Source: Sulfurisphaera tokodaii str. 7 (lineage in GTDB: Archaea; Thermoproteota; Thermoprotei_A; Sulfolobales; Sulfolobaceae). Taken from it: 64,000 nucleotides of DNA. This document shows positions 7,223-15,274 of the stretch, one piece after another. A program made the position numbers and the translations under genes. Where the stretch lies: NCBI RefSeq assembly GCF_000011205.1, contig NC_003106.2:1316001-1380000 (forward strand). The letters are read 5' to 3'. Every line of letters begins with the position of its first letter. The first letter of the stretch is position 1. The notes under the pieces were generated by a model. It was given only the letters and a program-made list of their open reading frames with translations. It did not search any database and was not told the origin of the DNA.

Positions 7223-9012
7223 TAGCGATGGAAACTGAAGAGCCTCATAAAGCTGTGATATGGTTTGTAGTATCTATTTTACTAATATTGTTAGCACTAC
7301 AGATAGCTGCAAATGTGCATTTCAGCGTTTCACCGAAGTTCCCAGTTCCTCCTAACTACTATCAGAATATGACAATATCTAGCGGAACTTTGCTGAACGA
7401 TATCTTGCAGCTGCTAGTCTGGCCTACCAACTTAACTAACGATTCGAATCTGAAAGTATTCATCAGCAATGGGTCTGGTAATCCGCTTAAGCAGGAGATA
7501 CTGCAATTATTAGCATATAATGCAACACTGATAGCACCGGGTCCGTATTGGGCAACTGCAGATTTAGCTGGGGCCCTACAGCCTACGAGTGTTACCTATA
7601 AATTATATAATGTCTCAGTCTACAACGGCACTAACATAACGCTTTATCACGTAGAGCTCCCGTTCTATAATACAAATCCATATAACACTACGTATCCGCC
7701 ATCAGATAACCTCACAGTCTACAGCCTATCATGTAAAATTATCAATAAAACTTCTGTAAAAACTAACGTATCAGTGCAATATATTTATCAGTACTATCTC
7801 TATTATAATTATAGTTATAGAAGTGGAAATAATGTCTATGAATACTATTACTATAATGAGAACGTAAGCGGGATGGCATATCTGCTTTCAAATAATAATA
7901 TTATTAACTCGTCAAGTTTTCAGTTAACGTTTTGGTATTATGGAGGAAAAGTAACGATGAACATTACTGGAAAAACATTGGTGCCCCCTGGGGTTTATAA
8001 GCAAGTTTTCGCACTTTATTCAATCTCTGCAAGTGAGGAAAAGTACAATTATAGTTACACTCAGGGTAATTATACATATTACGTATACATATTCTACCCA
8101 TCGACACCTAACATTACTATAAATAGCTTCACTTTCAATTGGTACGAATACGAAGTAACCGTTCCAGTAAGGATAGTTGTGGACAATGGAACCTGTCCTA
8201 TTATTACACAGATAGGAAATAAGACTTACACAGGTAGAACAATTAACGTCAATTTCACTTTCACCGTCTGGAGTTCTGACCCAATTAATTACACTTCACC
8301 AGATATTATCACGTATGACCATATAACGATAGCAAATTATACGATAGTTAGGAAATGGATTGCTGGATTCATAAAAATTATTACGACAGTGTATGAAACG
8401 AAGCAGGGAAATACGATAAACTACTATCTGCATATACAGGTAAATACTAATATTGCAAAGCAGCCGGAGTGGGTCTTCCATCATATACCCAAAGAAGAAG
8501 TGTATAGGCACAATTTTGCATTAGAATTCCTCGAGGGACCAGCCTATTTGTTTGGCCTTAATAAATATCTTACCAATTATTTCTCGTTAGAGAAATACAC
8601 TAACTTCACGGTCTTATCGTTCTTCATGTCTGTAGTCGACAGTATAAAACAGACTAACAGTACTAAACTGCTGCAGCCAGCTGTAATCTTGTTCAACTAC
8701 TCTGGACCGACATGGGAGGTCAGGAACTTAAATCTGTATTTTGCATCGTTCTCACTACCTTGGCTTAATTATAGCATATCTAATGCGTCTATTGGGCTGA
8801 CAGGACCCTTACAGGTTCCGTTCAATCAGACCAGAGTCTTTATAAACAACCAGCAAGGACTAATTATAACTTCATTTGAATGGGGATTTGTTAATATTTC
8901 TAAAATACAGAATGGGACTTATACTTTCTATCGTTGGCTAAACTGGGACTCCGGTGCAGTCCAATTTGAGCAATATGAGTACGCAAACTACAGCGTCGAG
9001 TTCTTGTTTTGA
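7219..9012 (+). CDS. large secreted, heavily glycosylatable surface protein
   Basis: 597 residues (ATG at 7222 with GTG variants upstream). One N-terminal hydrophobic helix (residues about 12-31) follows a short charged start; the rest is beta-rich, Tyr/Asn-rich and has about 33 NxS/T sequons by eye. This is the pattern of an exported, N-glycosylated protein outside the S-layer side of the membrane. It lies between a membrane protein and the VirB6-like gene, so it is probably a structural part of the mating apparatus or a surface adhesin. No domain recognised. Confidence 0.7.
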   Translation: MIAMETEEPHKAVIWFVVSILLILLALQIAANVHFSVSPKFPVPPNYYQNMTISSGTLLNDILQLLVWPTNLTNDSNLKVFISNGSGNPLKQEILQLLAYNATLIAPGPYWATADLAGALQPTSVTYKLYNVSVYNGTNITLYHVELPFYNTNPYNTTYPPSDNLTVYSLSCKIINKTSVKTNVSVQYIYQYYLYYNYSYRSGNNVYEYYYYNENVSGMAYLLSNNNIINSSSFQLTFWYYGGKVTMNITGKTLVPPGVYKQVFALYSISASEEKYNYSYTQGNYTYYVYIFYPSTPNITINSFTFNWYEYEVTVPVRIVVDNGTCPIITQIGNKTYTGRTINVNFTFTVWSSDPINYTSPDIITYDHITIANYTIVRKWIAGFIKIITTVYETKQGNTINYYLHIQVNTNIAKQPEWVFHHIPKEEVYRHNFALEFLEGPAYLFGLNKYLTNYFSLEKYTNFTVLSFFMSVVDSIKQTNSTKLLQPAVILFNYSGPTWEVRNLNLYFASFSLPWLNYSISNASIGLTGPLQVPFNQTRVFINNQQGLIITSFEWGFVNISKIQNGTYTFYRWLNWDSGAVQFEQYEYANYSVEFLF

Positions 9013-9046
9013 TATTTAAACATTCTCTTTTTTCTTTTGAGGAAAA

Positions 9047-10879
9047 GTGATCGACTTACAAACGCTAGTAGACTATTTAGCGTACTTCGGCTGGATAGCA
9101 GTATTTGCCGGAATAATAGCCAGTGCTATACTTTTAACGTTAGGGAGGACGGCAGACGCTAGGAGGATTATATTCGGAACAGCTGCAGGAGCTTTCATAC
9201 TGGCTTTCGGCTGGGGAATAATAACTAGTGTAATACCGTCACAGAGTTACAATATCCCAGGCTGGTCCGAAATATCATATGTGATATATGCAGCTGCCGC
9301 GTTCAGCACTATCTTTGCAGCTATTGAGTTAGTGCGGGGGAACGGACGCGAGGGCTTAGGATATTTCCTGACTGCTATAGCTCTGATCTTCATTCTAAAT
9401 TACGGTCCATCTATCTTCGGTGTGAATAACATAAGCTTAACGCCTCCCCAGGTAAATGCGGTATTTGGCATAGGGATCCCAGGTACAAGTTTCCAACTTG
9501 GAGTACCGGTGTCATGGCTTATCGATATGCCTGACGCTAATCAAATCACCAACATAACCGTAAATGGAGTGCCTGTCTATCAGTTCGTAGAGAATATTGC
9601 TTTCTCGGTGTTGGGTCTTGCAATACTGGGCAACATAATCTGGACTCTCTGGCACAAAGAAGACGTTTTCGAAACGCTAAAAGACGTTGCTAAAGATACG
9701 GCTGCTGCAGTTTTACTAATTGTTGCAATGCCTTCAATTTACCAGATATTTGCGACCGTCATAAACTACATTGCAAATAGCTTAGTGCAACCAGTTGCTG
9801 GGACTATAACGACGATGGGGGACAGTGCTATTGCTCTGATAGGCGCAGGTTTTGCCGGGGGCTATTTTGTCCCGGCGCTCGCGGACATCGCATCTGACAT
9901 ACTTTTCAGCCTCGCAATAGCTGGAATGTTAGCTGCAATACGCTTCTTCGCAATAGCTGCAGCGTTGATACTGTTCCCGGTATTCATGGCGTTATGGGTA
10001 TTCCCTCCACTCCGTGGAGCAGTCAAATTCCTAGTTGAGTTTGTACTGGGTATGGCGTTTTCAGGTGTGATTGCTGCAGGGCTGTTCCTCACACTCATCA
10101 GTGTTGGGATGTCTAACGCAGTTTATGCAGCAATATTATACTTAGCGTCACCGGTGTTGTACGGATTTTTGCCGATGATGATAACCTTCGTTGGAGGGTC
10201 TGGGTTACTCTCTGCCGGGACTAACATATTACCGTTTAAGCGTGGAAGAGGAGGGCAAGGTTCTAAACAGACGCAACAGAGCGGAGGAGGTGTAATAGTA
10301 GCACCGGTTCCAGCGACAGCAGGCGGAATTAATGCTCAGGGCAGTGTAGGACAGACGAGGCTAAGGACTGGAAGAAACATACAAAGAGCGGGAGGTGTAG
10401 TAGTACCAGCTCAAAACCAACAGCCCCAGTACACTCCCTTGCACAAAGCTATCAAGAACAGAGATACGATGATAGTAGCAGCTCCTGCGAGCGTGAACAT
10501 AAAAAAGCCCTTCGGATACAAAACGGAAAGCGTTCAACAGTATCAGACGGCCCCATCTAGCGTAATAGGTGCAAGTACTCCTTTAGCTATTCCGAGAAGT
10601 CCTAAGAACGTACAGCTGTTACCGAAAGACGGGATGAGACTGCAGATGAACAAGATACAGAGAGTACAGATGAAAGAGACAATACCTCATGCAGTAGGGA
10701 AGGCAATGGCTAGGAATTTATACGCTGGCATAATGATGACTGCTGAAAGATTCGGGGAAAAATTCGATAACTGGTTAAACCAACAAGGCATAAGCGTCAG
10801 ACCGTTTGAGAGCATTGAAAATAAGATAAAAGAAGTAAGGTTAAGAAAAGCAGGGAGAAAAATAAAGCAGACAAGATAA
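9047..10879 (+). CDS. VirB6/TrbL-like polytopic membrane protein with pilin-like N-terminus
   Basis: 610 residues from a GTG start (SD-like GAGGAAAAG before it). About ten membrane segments fill residues 1-395; the last 200 residues are polar, Gln- and basic-rich and cytoplasmic. This matches VirB6/TrbL channel proteins. Residues 5-63 closely resemble the pilin at 20243-20587: both have DYxxYxxWIxVF and FGWxIxTxVI in the same spacing. It follows the surface protein by 34 bases with its own short AT-rich leader. The C-terminal tail is low-complexity and may vary between plasmids. Confidence 0.75.
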   Translation: MIDLQTLVDYLAYFGWIAVFAGIIASAILLTLGRTADARRIIFGTAAGAFILAFGWGIITSVIPSQSYNIPGWSEISYVIYAAAAFSTIFAAIELVRGNGREGLGYFLTAIALIFILNYGPSIFGVNNISLTPPQVNAVFGIGIPGTSFQLGVPVSWLIDMPDANQITNITVNGVPVYQFVENIAFSVLGLAILGNIIWTLWHKEDVFETLKDVAKDTAAAVLLIVAMPSIYQIFATVINYIANSLVQPVAGTITTMGDSAIALIGAGFAGGYFVPALADIASDILFSLAIAGMLAAIRFFAIAAALILFPVFMALWVFPPLRGAVKFLVEFVLGMAFSGVIAAGLFLTLISVGMSNAVYAAILYLASPVLYGFLPMMITFVGGSGLLSAGTNILPFKRGRGGQGSKQTQQSGGGVIVAPVPATAGGINAQGSVGQTRLRTGRNIQRAGGVVVPAQNQQPQYTPLHKAIKNRDTMIVAAPASVNIKKPFGYKTESVQQYQTAPSSVIGASTPLAIPRSPKNVQLLPKDGMRLQMNKIQRVQMKETIPHAVGKAMARNLYAGIMMTAERFGEKFDNWLNQQGISVRPFESIENKIKEVRLRKAGRKIKQTR

Positions 10880-10932
10880 GTCCTTTTTTTCTCTTCTTAA
10901 TCCTTATATATTATTTTGCATTAGATTAAATT

Positions 10933-11376
10933 ATGGAGCAGATAATAGAATTTCCAGATGTTTTAGAGTTAGTGGAACAGCATAAACTTCCGAGAGAGAT
11001 ATACGCGCCGGACGGAACTTTACTTTTTAAACCATATGACCCAGTTATCGAGAGTCCTTTAATAGCCAATAGGAAAAGCTGGAGGTTATTTGCCAACTAC
11101 ACTGTAGATCCAAACGATGATGAGGTAGTTCAGATAAATACCACGGGGCAATTAATTAGAATAAAACATGATGCGGATGTAGATGAGATGATGGGTTATA
11201 TAAGGAAAGTGCACCCTGGGGCTACTGTGGAAGAGGCAATATCATTTGTCCTCCAAAGAGTTGTAGAGGATACAGGTGAGTTTAAAGACGATGACGAATT
11301 TGGAGCATACACTCTTACGCTCTATCTCATATTAGCGTATCTGATCCATTACGGAGTATTAATCCTAGTTAAGTAA
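10933..11376 (+). CDS. unknown plasmid protein, last gene of first transfer block
   Basis: 147 residues. Acidic, with a possible beta part (residues 15-70) and helices (75-115), and a hydrophobic C-terminal segment (TLYLILAYLIHYGVLILVK) that may anchor it in the membrane. It has its own TATA-like box (TTATATATTATT, 10903-10914). No family recognised. A motif copy follows 11 bases after the stop and module II begins there. Confidence 0.5.
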   Translation: MEQIIEFPDVLELVEQHKLPREIYAPDGTLLFKPYDPVIESPLIANRKSWRLFANYTVDPNDDEVVQINTTGQLIRIKHDADVDEMMGYIRKVHPGATVEEAISFVLQRVVEDTGEFKDDDEFGAYTLTLYLILAYLIHYGVLILVK

Positions 11377-11386
11377 GACTTTTTGT

Positions 11387-11404
11387 ATAAACCCCCCAGT
11401 TAAA
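11387..11404. repeat. recombination-motif copy 3
   Basis: ATAAACCCCCCAGTTAAA between the first transfer block and module II. With copy 5 (17406-17423) it brackets module II plus the parBA genes. Confidence 0.8.
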
Positions 11405-11411
11405 AATCCAG

Positions 11412-11669
11412 TTATCTTAGGACGAGTTTGCTTTTACCGTCGATTAAATATAACGAGCCTTCCAGCTCTTTCTCTATATCGAGGTATCCTATTTTTACGT
11501 AGAATTTAATGTAAGCAACTATTTTGTTATCAGCGGTCAATGAGATATTAATAGAGGAAAGCTTGAGCTCCTTTTTAGGGTAGGGCAACTGCGATAATAT
11601 ATTGTTTGTAAGCCAATCCTCAACTTGTTTGTAAATCGAAACATAGTCCAAAACGATCTGCTCGGTCAC
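11412..11669 (-). CDS. conserved 85-residue plasmid protein, module II operon gene 4
   Basis: Near-identical copy of the product of 2706-2963 (about 92%). GTG start at 11669, same as the other copy. The changes are conservative (L/V, I/L, D/N), so the protein is under constraint in both copies. Function unknown. It ends the minus-strand module II operon right beside a motif copy. Confidence 0.7.
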   Translation of the reverse strand: MTEQIVLDYVSIYKQVEDWLTNNILSQLPYPKKELKLSSINISLTADNKIVAYIKFYVKIGYLDIEKELEGSLYLIDGKSKLVLR

Positions 11670-11679
11670 TGGATCAGCC

Positions 11680-11862
11680 TCACCCTATCATCCTCTCAAT
11701 TACTTTCCTTACCCTGTCCTTGACTTGAGAAATTTCTACTACGACCTCATCATCACCTAACTCCTCTATTGCAAAACTAAGTACTTCGTCTAACTGGAAG
11801 TATATCCTCAGCAGTTTTACTAAATACTCTAAGTTTCTTTGATACTGCAAAGTTTCACTCAT
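11680..11862 (-). CDS. small helical plasmid protein, module II operon gene 3
   Basis: 60 residues, homologous to 2522-2695 (both contain RIYFQLDE and a VRKVIERMI end). It overlaps the upstream gene by 8 bases, the same overlap as in module I, so gene order and coupling have been kept since duplication. Confidence 0.65.
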   Translation of the reverse strand: MSETLQYQRNLEYLVKLLRIYFQLDEVLSFAIEELGDDEVVVEISQVKDRVRKVIERMIG

Positions 11863-12034
11863 CTCTAGCCACCTTGTATTGTTCTACTAGGTATTGTATG
11901 AGGTACTCCTTTGCCTGCTCCAATAATTCGCAAACCTTAGGGTCGTAACTTTCGACGACCTTCTCAGCCTCCATAATATGATAAATTGCGGAAATTACGT
12001 CTAAGAAACCCTGGGAAGAAGCCTGGACTTGCAT
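11855..12034 (-). CDS. small helical plasmid protein, module II operon gene 2
   Basis: 59 residues from the ATG at 12034; a longer frame from 12046 exists, but the module I copy begins with the same MQxQ. It shares the ESYDPK core with that copy (2350-2529). It starts two bases after the SWIM gene stop. Function unknown. Confidence 0.65.
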   Translation of the reverse strand: MQVQASSQGFLDVISAIYHIMEAEKVVESYDPKVCELLEQAKEYLIQYLVEQYKVARDE

Positions 12035-12036
12035 TG

Positions 12037-12360
12037 TTATCCCCAACTTACAATATCTTCTTCGATTGCCATCATTTCCTCTCTAGCCTTCTCTATCTTC
12101 TCTCTTAGGTCTCTGTCACTCTCTATTAATTGCTCTAGTAATTTGATGTGCCAGCACTTTCTGTGGAATGCACCGGCTTCACAACTGCAACTCTCCTTAA
12201 CTATCTTCATTGTTAATGGGTCTACTACAATTCTACTATAATGGGTTACATCTCTTCTGGTTCTTGATTGAACATCTGCTGAAATTATTATTCCTTCACC
12301 TAAAGTGTAAAAAACAGAAACACTTTTTACATAACTTTTGGGGATTTGTGTGGAAATCAT
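12037..12360 (-). CDS. SWIM zinc-finger protein, module II
   Basis: 107 residues. Zinc ligands C58, C60, C69 and H71 form the CxC..CxH SWIM pattern. The N-terminus (MISTQIP, then SVFYTLGEGIIISAD) is nearly the same as in the module I copy, while the ends differ. First gene of the minus-strand module II operon; the promoter upstream has the module II operator. Zinc binding is likely; the role is unknown. Confidence 0.75.
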   Translation of the reverse strand: MISTQIPKSYVKSVSVFYTLGEGIIISADVQSRTRRDVTHYSRIVVDPLTMKIVKESCSCEAGAFHRKCWHIKLLEQLIESDRDLREKIEKAREEMMAIEEDIVSWG

Positions 12361-12368
12361 GTTTGCTC

Positions 12369-12426
12369 TATGTGATATTTCATATCACATATTTATAAAC
12401 TTTTCTATGTGATATCACATATCACA
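12369..12426 (-). promoter_or_regulatory. promoter of the module II SWIM operon with TATGTGAT-type operators
   Basis: TATGTGATAT TTC ATATCACATA (12369-12391) and the perfect palindrome TATGTGATATCACATA (12406-12421, extended to 12426) frame the TATA-like TTTATAAAC. The layout is the same as at 1956-2014, but the operator sequence is different. Confidence 0.8.
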
Positions 12427-12518
12427 AAATAAGAGTACTATTTTAGTAGGAATGTACCATACATATGCATCAAATATTTATTAGATGTATATTAAGATAT
12501 ATAGTAGGGTAATCTAAA

Positions 12519-12716
12519 ATGGCAATAGTAATCAGTGATGAGGATAAAAAGGTTCTAAAAAGAATGCACGGAAGGGTTGATCATATTCTTTCTTTATATA
12601 AGGAGTATTTTGATGCATTAGCGGAATTTGATAGAACTGGAGTACTGAAAATTCATGGAAAAGTCCTTTATGTAAGGAAATATCATGAAAATAAGGACAA
12701 CTATCTCGAGGCTTAG
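12519..12716 (+). CDS. small protein paired with Doc toxin, module II (candidate antitoxin)
   Basis: 65 residues, homologous to 1295-1492 through the ALAEFDxTGVLKxxGKxLYV stretch. It faces the Doc gene at 12734-13219 tail to tail, 17 bases apart. In module I the same small gene runs in the same direction as the winged-helix and SWIM genes; here it runs against them, so the pair has been inverted. A TATA-like TTAAGATATATA (12488-12499) precedes it. Confidence 0.6.
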   Translation: MAIVISDEDKKVLKRMHGRVDHILSLYKEYFDALAEFDRTGVLKIHGKVLYVRKYHENKDNYLEA

Positions 12717-12733
12717 TAATTTCTGATTTTTAT

Positions 12734-13219
12734 CTAATCTTGATTAACTGGAATAAGACCCCTTATAATACTTCTTACTCTGTTTATTGCCATTTCGTCT
12801 TCTTCAGGGGGATTATCGGCAATCTCTACTAGAGTTTGCATTAATGTATCTACTACATCTTGTGGAATCTCTATTTCATCTTCAAATAAAGTATGAAGGA
12901 TATTTAACAAAAAACCTAATGTTGTCCTCTTGTTACCGTCAACAAAGGGGTGAGAAACCACTAGATGATATGTTAATACGGCTAAACTTCTACTAACGTC
13001 GTGATTTCTCATAAGATCTTCTATTGAAGAATATATTGCAATACCTATGTCGTCTAAATTAATTACTCCACCTTCTGAATACGTATCGTTAGCTATCAAT
13101 TTGTCATGAATCTCAATTATAAGCGGTTTCTCTTCACTTTCCCCTCTAATCCAGGCTTCGAATTCCTTTAATAATGCGTTTAATATCTTTAGTAGCTTCT
13201 CTTCTAACAAAATATTCAA
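12734..13219 (-). CDS. Doc/Fic-family toxin, module II
   Basis: 161 residues. Active-site motif HPFVDGNKRT at residues 90-99. It is longer at the N-terminus than the module I copy. It starts two bases after the winged-helix gene 13222-13500 and is probably co-transcribed with it, unlike in module I where the toxin is on the opposite strand to the regulator. Expected activity: AMP or phosphate transfer to a translation factor, by analogy with Doc/Fic. Confidence 0.8.
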   Translation of the reverse strand: MNILLEEKLLKILNALLKEFEAWIRGESEEKPLIIEIHDKLIANDTYSEGGVINLDDIGIAIYSSIEDLMRNHDVSRSLAVLTYHLVVSHPFVDGNKRTTLGFLLNILHTLFEDEIEIPQDVVDTLMQTLVEIADNPPEEDEMAINRVRSIIRGLIPVNQD

Positions 13220-13221
13220 CC

Positions 13222-13500
13222 TTATGAAGTAGACTCTATCAACGTATATAACTCTTTAAGTTTCTCGGCTACCTTTTTACCTTTTTCTGTCAATTTGATA
13301 TACCTCCTCTTAGGGAAGCTCTCAGTCTCTTCAATCTCTTCAACAAGTCCCTTCTCTTCAAGGCTGTCAATGGCATTTTTTACTGGACTTGTTGAACTCT
13401 TAGTAAGTTCTATTAGCTTCCTAAAGGTTACCTTTTCATTTCCAGAATAATATAGGGCTAATATCACCCTCTGTTGCATTTCAGTTAAGTACTCCATCAA
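13222..13500 (-). CDS. winged-helix regulator, module II
   Basis: 92 residues beginning MMEYLTEMQQRVILAL; the module III regulator has ELTEMQQRVLLFL, so the two are close relatives. Helix-turn-helix and a wing (SFPKRRYIKLTEKGKKVAEKL) are evident. It diverges from the AspA-like gene at 13589 across operator-like repeats. Confidence 0.7.
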   Translation of the reverse strand: MMEYLTEMQQRVILALYYSGNEKVTFRKLIELTKSSTSPVKNAIDSLEEKGLVEEIEETESFPKRRYIKLTEKGKKVAEKLKELYTLIESTS

Positions 13501-13588
13501 TATATGAGACGAAATATGTAATATTATAATTAGGTAATATGTGATATGTGATAGTAAGATTTATATAATGTAATATGCAATATCACAT
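13501..13588. promoter_or_regulatory. divergent promoter of module II regulators
   Basis: The 88 bases contain repeated ATATGTGATA and AATATCACATAT elements (about 13536-13553 and 13571-13590) with TATA-like TTTATATAATG (13560-13570). The last half site overlaps the start codon of the AspA-like gene. Confidence 0.7.
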
Positions 13589-13873
13589 ATGATAAATATG
13601 GTAGTAATAAGTATAGAGGGGAAAATACTCCTCTATCTATATAAGAAAAAGGAAAAGGTAAACTCGAATAAAATAGCTAAGGATCTACAGCTCAACAGAA
13701 TAACAGTAGTCCATGCATTAGAAAGACTTGAAAAACAGAACCTTGTCAAAAGTACAGAGACCGTCATTCAGTTCGGTAAAATAAGAAGAGTAATAAGGCA
13801 ATGGGAAATCACACAAGACGGTATTGAAGTACTGAAAAAGGAGCTCTCAGCAATTTCTGAGGTGGTTCAATGA
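13589..13873 (+). CDS. AspA-like winged-helix protein, module II
   Basis: 94 residues (or 91 from the second ATG). Winged-helix pattern: EGKILLYLYKK, then SNKIAKDLQLNRITVVHALERLEKQNLV and a wing. It is the first gene of the likely aspA-parB-parA cassette (13589-16221). AspA of pNOB8 is 93 residues, binds a palindrome and spreads to form the centromere complex. A motif copy lies between this gene and parB, and the gap (118 bases) is much larger than in module I, so the motif may have inserted or recombined here. Confidence 0.65.
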   Translation: MINMVVISIEGKILLYLYKKKEKVNSNKIAKDLQLNRITVVHALERLEKQNLVKSTETVIQFGKIRRVIRQWEITQDGIEVLKKELSAISEVVQ

Positions 13874-13890
13874 TTTACAATTTTTACTCA

Positions 13891-13908
13891 GTTAACTGGG
13901 GAGTTTAC
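13891..13908. repeat. recombination-motif copy 4
   Basis: GTTAACTGGGGAGTTTAC between the AspA-like gene and parB of module II. Confidence 0.85.
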
Positions 13909-13990
13909 TGTATAAAAATAATTCAATGTTTGCAAAATACTGGAAATCTTAAAATATACAAAAAGAGATTTTCTAATAATAGGTGATATC

Positions 13991-15274
13991 ATGAGTCATG
14001 GTAATACATTATCTTATTCCGAGGAAGTAATTCCGATAGAAAAGTTAAAAGAAGATGAGGAGTTCAAGTCATTAGTACCTCCTAACAATATGAAGGAACA
14101 ATTAGCCTCCAGTATTGCAAAGAACGGTCAAACATTGCCGATAGACGTTGATGAAGACTATGTTATTCTCGATGGCTATACCAGAGTATCAATAATGAAG
14201 AATCTGAACTTTAAGGAAGTTAAAGTAAGAAAATGGAATTTTAAGAGTTCTGAGGATAGGGCTACTGCATATAGGCTTATTGCAATGCTAAACCTACAAA
14301 GAAGGCATTTAGATAAAAACGAGGTATTAAAACTTCTTCGAGAAATTGCTGAGAAGATACTAAAAATTTCAGAAGAAGGACAAAAATTCGGGGCAAATGC
14401 TCCGAATTTTGAACAAAAAGGTGAAACAAATATTAGACCTAGTATGTTAGAGATGACAATGAAGCAAGTTAAGGAAGAGATTGGGACAAAAGAAGTTAAT
14501 GATTCAGAAATTAAGGAATATTCCCTCATAAACACAATACCGTACTTAAGACAACTAGTAGATGATAAGAAGCTATCAGTAAGGACAGCATATGAACTCT
14601 ACAAAAAAGCTAAGGACAAACTGCAGAAGATAGCTAGTTTACCTCCAACAGAAAGGAATCAGCTACTTACTACAAGAGAAGGAAGAAAGATAATCCTAGA
14701 AAGAGACGACTTATTAACACAAATTTTAGAACACAGACTTGCAGTAAGTCAAGCTATAAATAAACTAAAGACTGAAGAGAAGTTAGCTAAGTCTAAGAGA
14801 AAGTCCAGGGTAGAGAAGGAGGACTTAGAGGAAGAAGAGGAAGGCGAAACTGAAGGAGGACAGAGAGAGGATAGTGAAAGTGATGAGTACCCATTCGTAG
14901 AGGATTGGAAAAAAGCAAATGAGGAGCTGAAAAAGGAAGAGGAGGAAAAACAAGAACAGCCTATCGTCTCATTACTCTCACCACAGAGGCTTGAGATGTA
15001 CAGAAAGTTGAGTGAAGAAATGTTCTCTTACTGTCCAGAGATTAAGCAATTATATGATGAAAAGAAGCTCAGTGATGATAACATAATAACTCTGGCGGAG
15101 GTATGGAGGAACTTTCAAATAGCGTTCAAAAACTTGTCCCTGAACTGGCACAGTGTAGCTGAAGAAGTCCTAAGTCCTTATCTGGATAAGACGCAACTGG
15201 AGGATCTATTCTATAAGTTTGTAAAGGGGACTATGAAGCTCTACCCGAGAGAGGAGTTTGAGGTGTTAAAATGA
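13991..15274 (+). CDS. parB: ParB-like partition protein, module II
   Basis: 427 residues. N-terminal ParB-type domain (about 10-120) with ILDGYTR and LNLQRRHL; helical middle (130-250); very acidic linker of E/D runs (about 270-325); helical C-terminal domain (330-427). This order (N-domain, flexible linker, C-domain) is the same as in pNOB8 ParB, whose N-domain contacts AspA and whose C-domain binds DNA. It overlaps parA by 4 bases. The gene contains a 28-bp palindrome at 14383-14410. Confidence 0.8.
   Translation: MSHGNTLSYSEEVIPIEKLKEDEEFKSLVPPNNMKEQLASSIAKNGQTLPIDVDEDYVILDGYTRVSIMKNLNFKEVKVRKWNFKSSEDRATAYRLIAMLNLQRRHLDKNEVLKLLREIAEKILKISEEGQKFGANAPNFEQKGETNIRPSMLEMTMKQVKEEIGTKEVNDSEIKEYSLINTIPYLRQLVDDKKLSVRTAYELYKKAKDKLQKIASLPPTERNQLLTTREGRKIILERDDLLTQILEHRLAVSQAINKLKTEEKLAKSKRKSRVEKEDLEEEEEGETEGGQREDSESDEYPFVEDWKKANEELKKEEEEKQEQPIVSLLSPQRLEMYRKLSEEMFSYCPEIKQLYDEKKLSDDNIITLAEVWRNFQIAFKNLSLNWHSVAEEVLSPYLDKTQLEDLFYKFVKGTMKLYPREEFEVLK
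14383..14410. repeat. palindrome inside module II parB
   Basis: AAAATTCGGGGCA and TGCTCCGAATTTT around AA, one mismatch in 13 pairs. It is at the same gene position as the palindrome at 171-196. The outer AAATTC/GAATTT is shared and the inner arm differs. Confidence 0.9.

Noticed and set aside
9862-10098. Antisense frame in the VirB6-like gene
   Set aside because: Shadow of the coding frame; no start signals.
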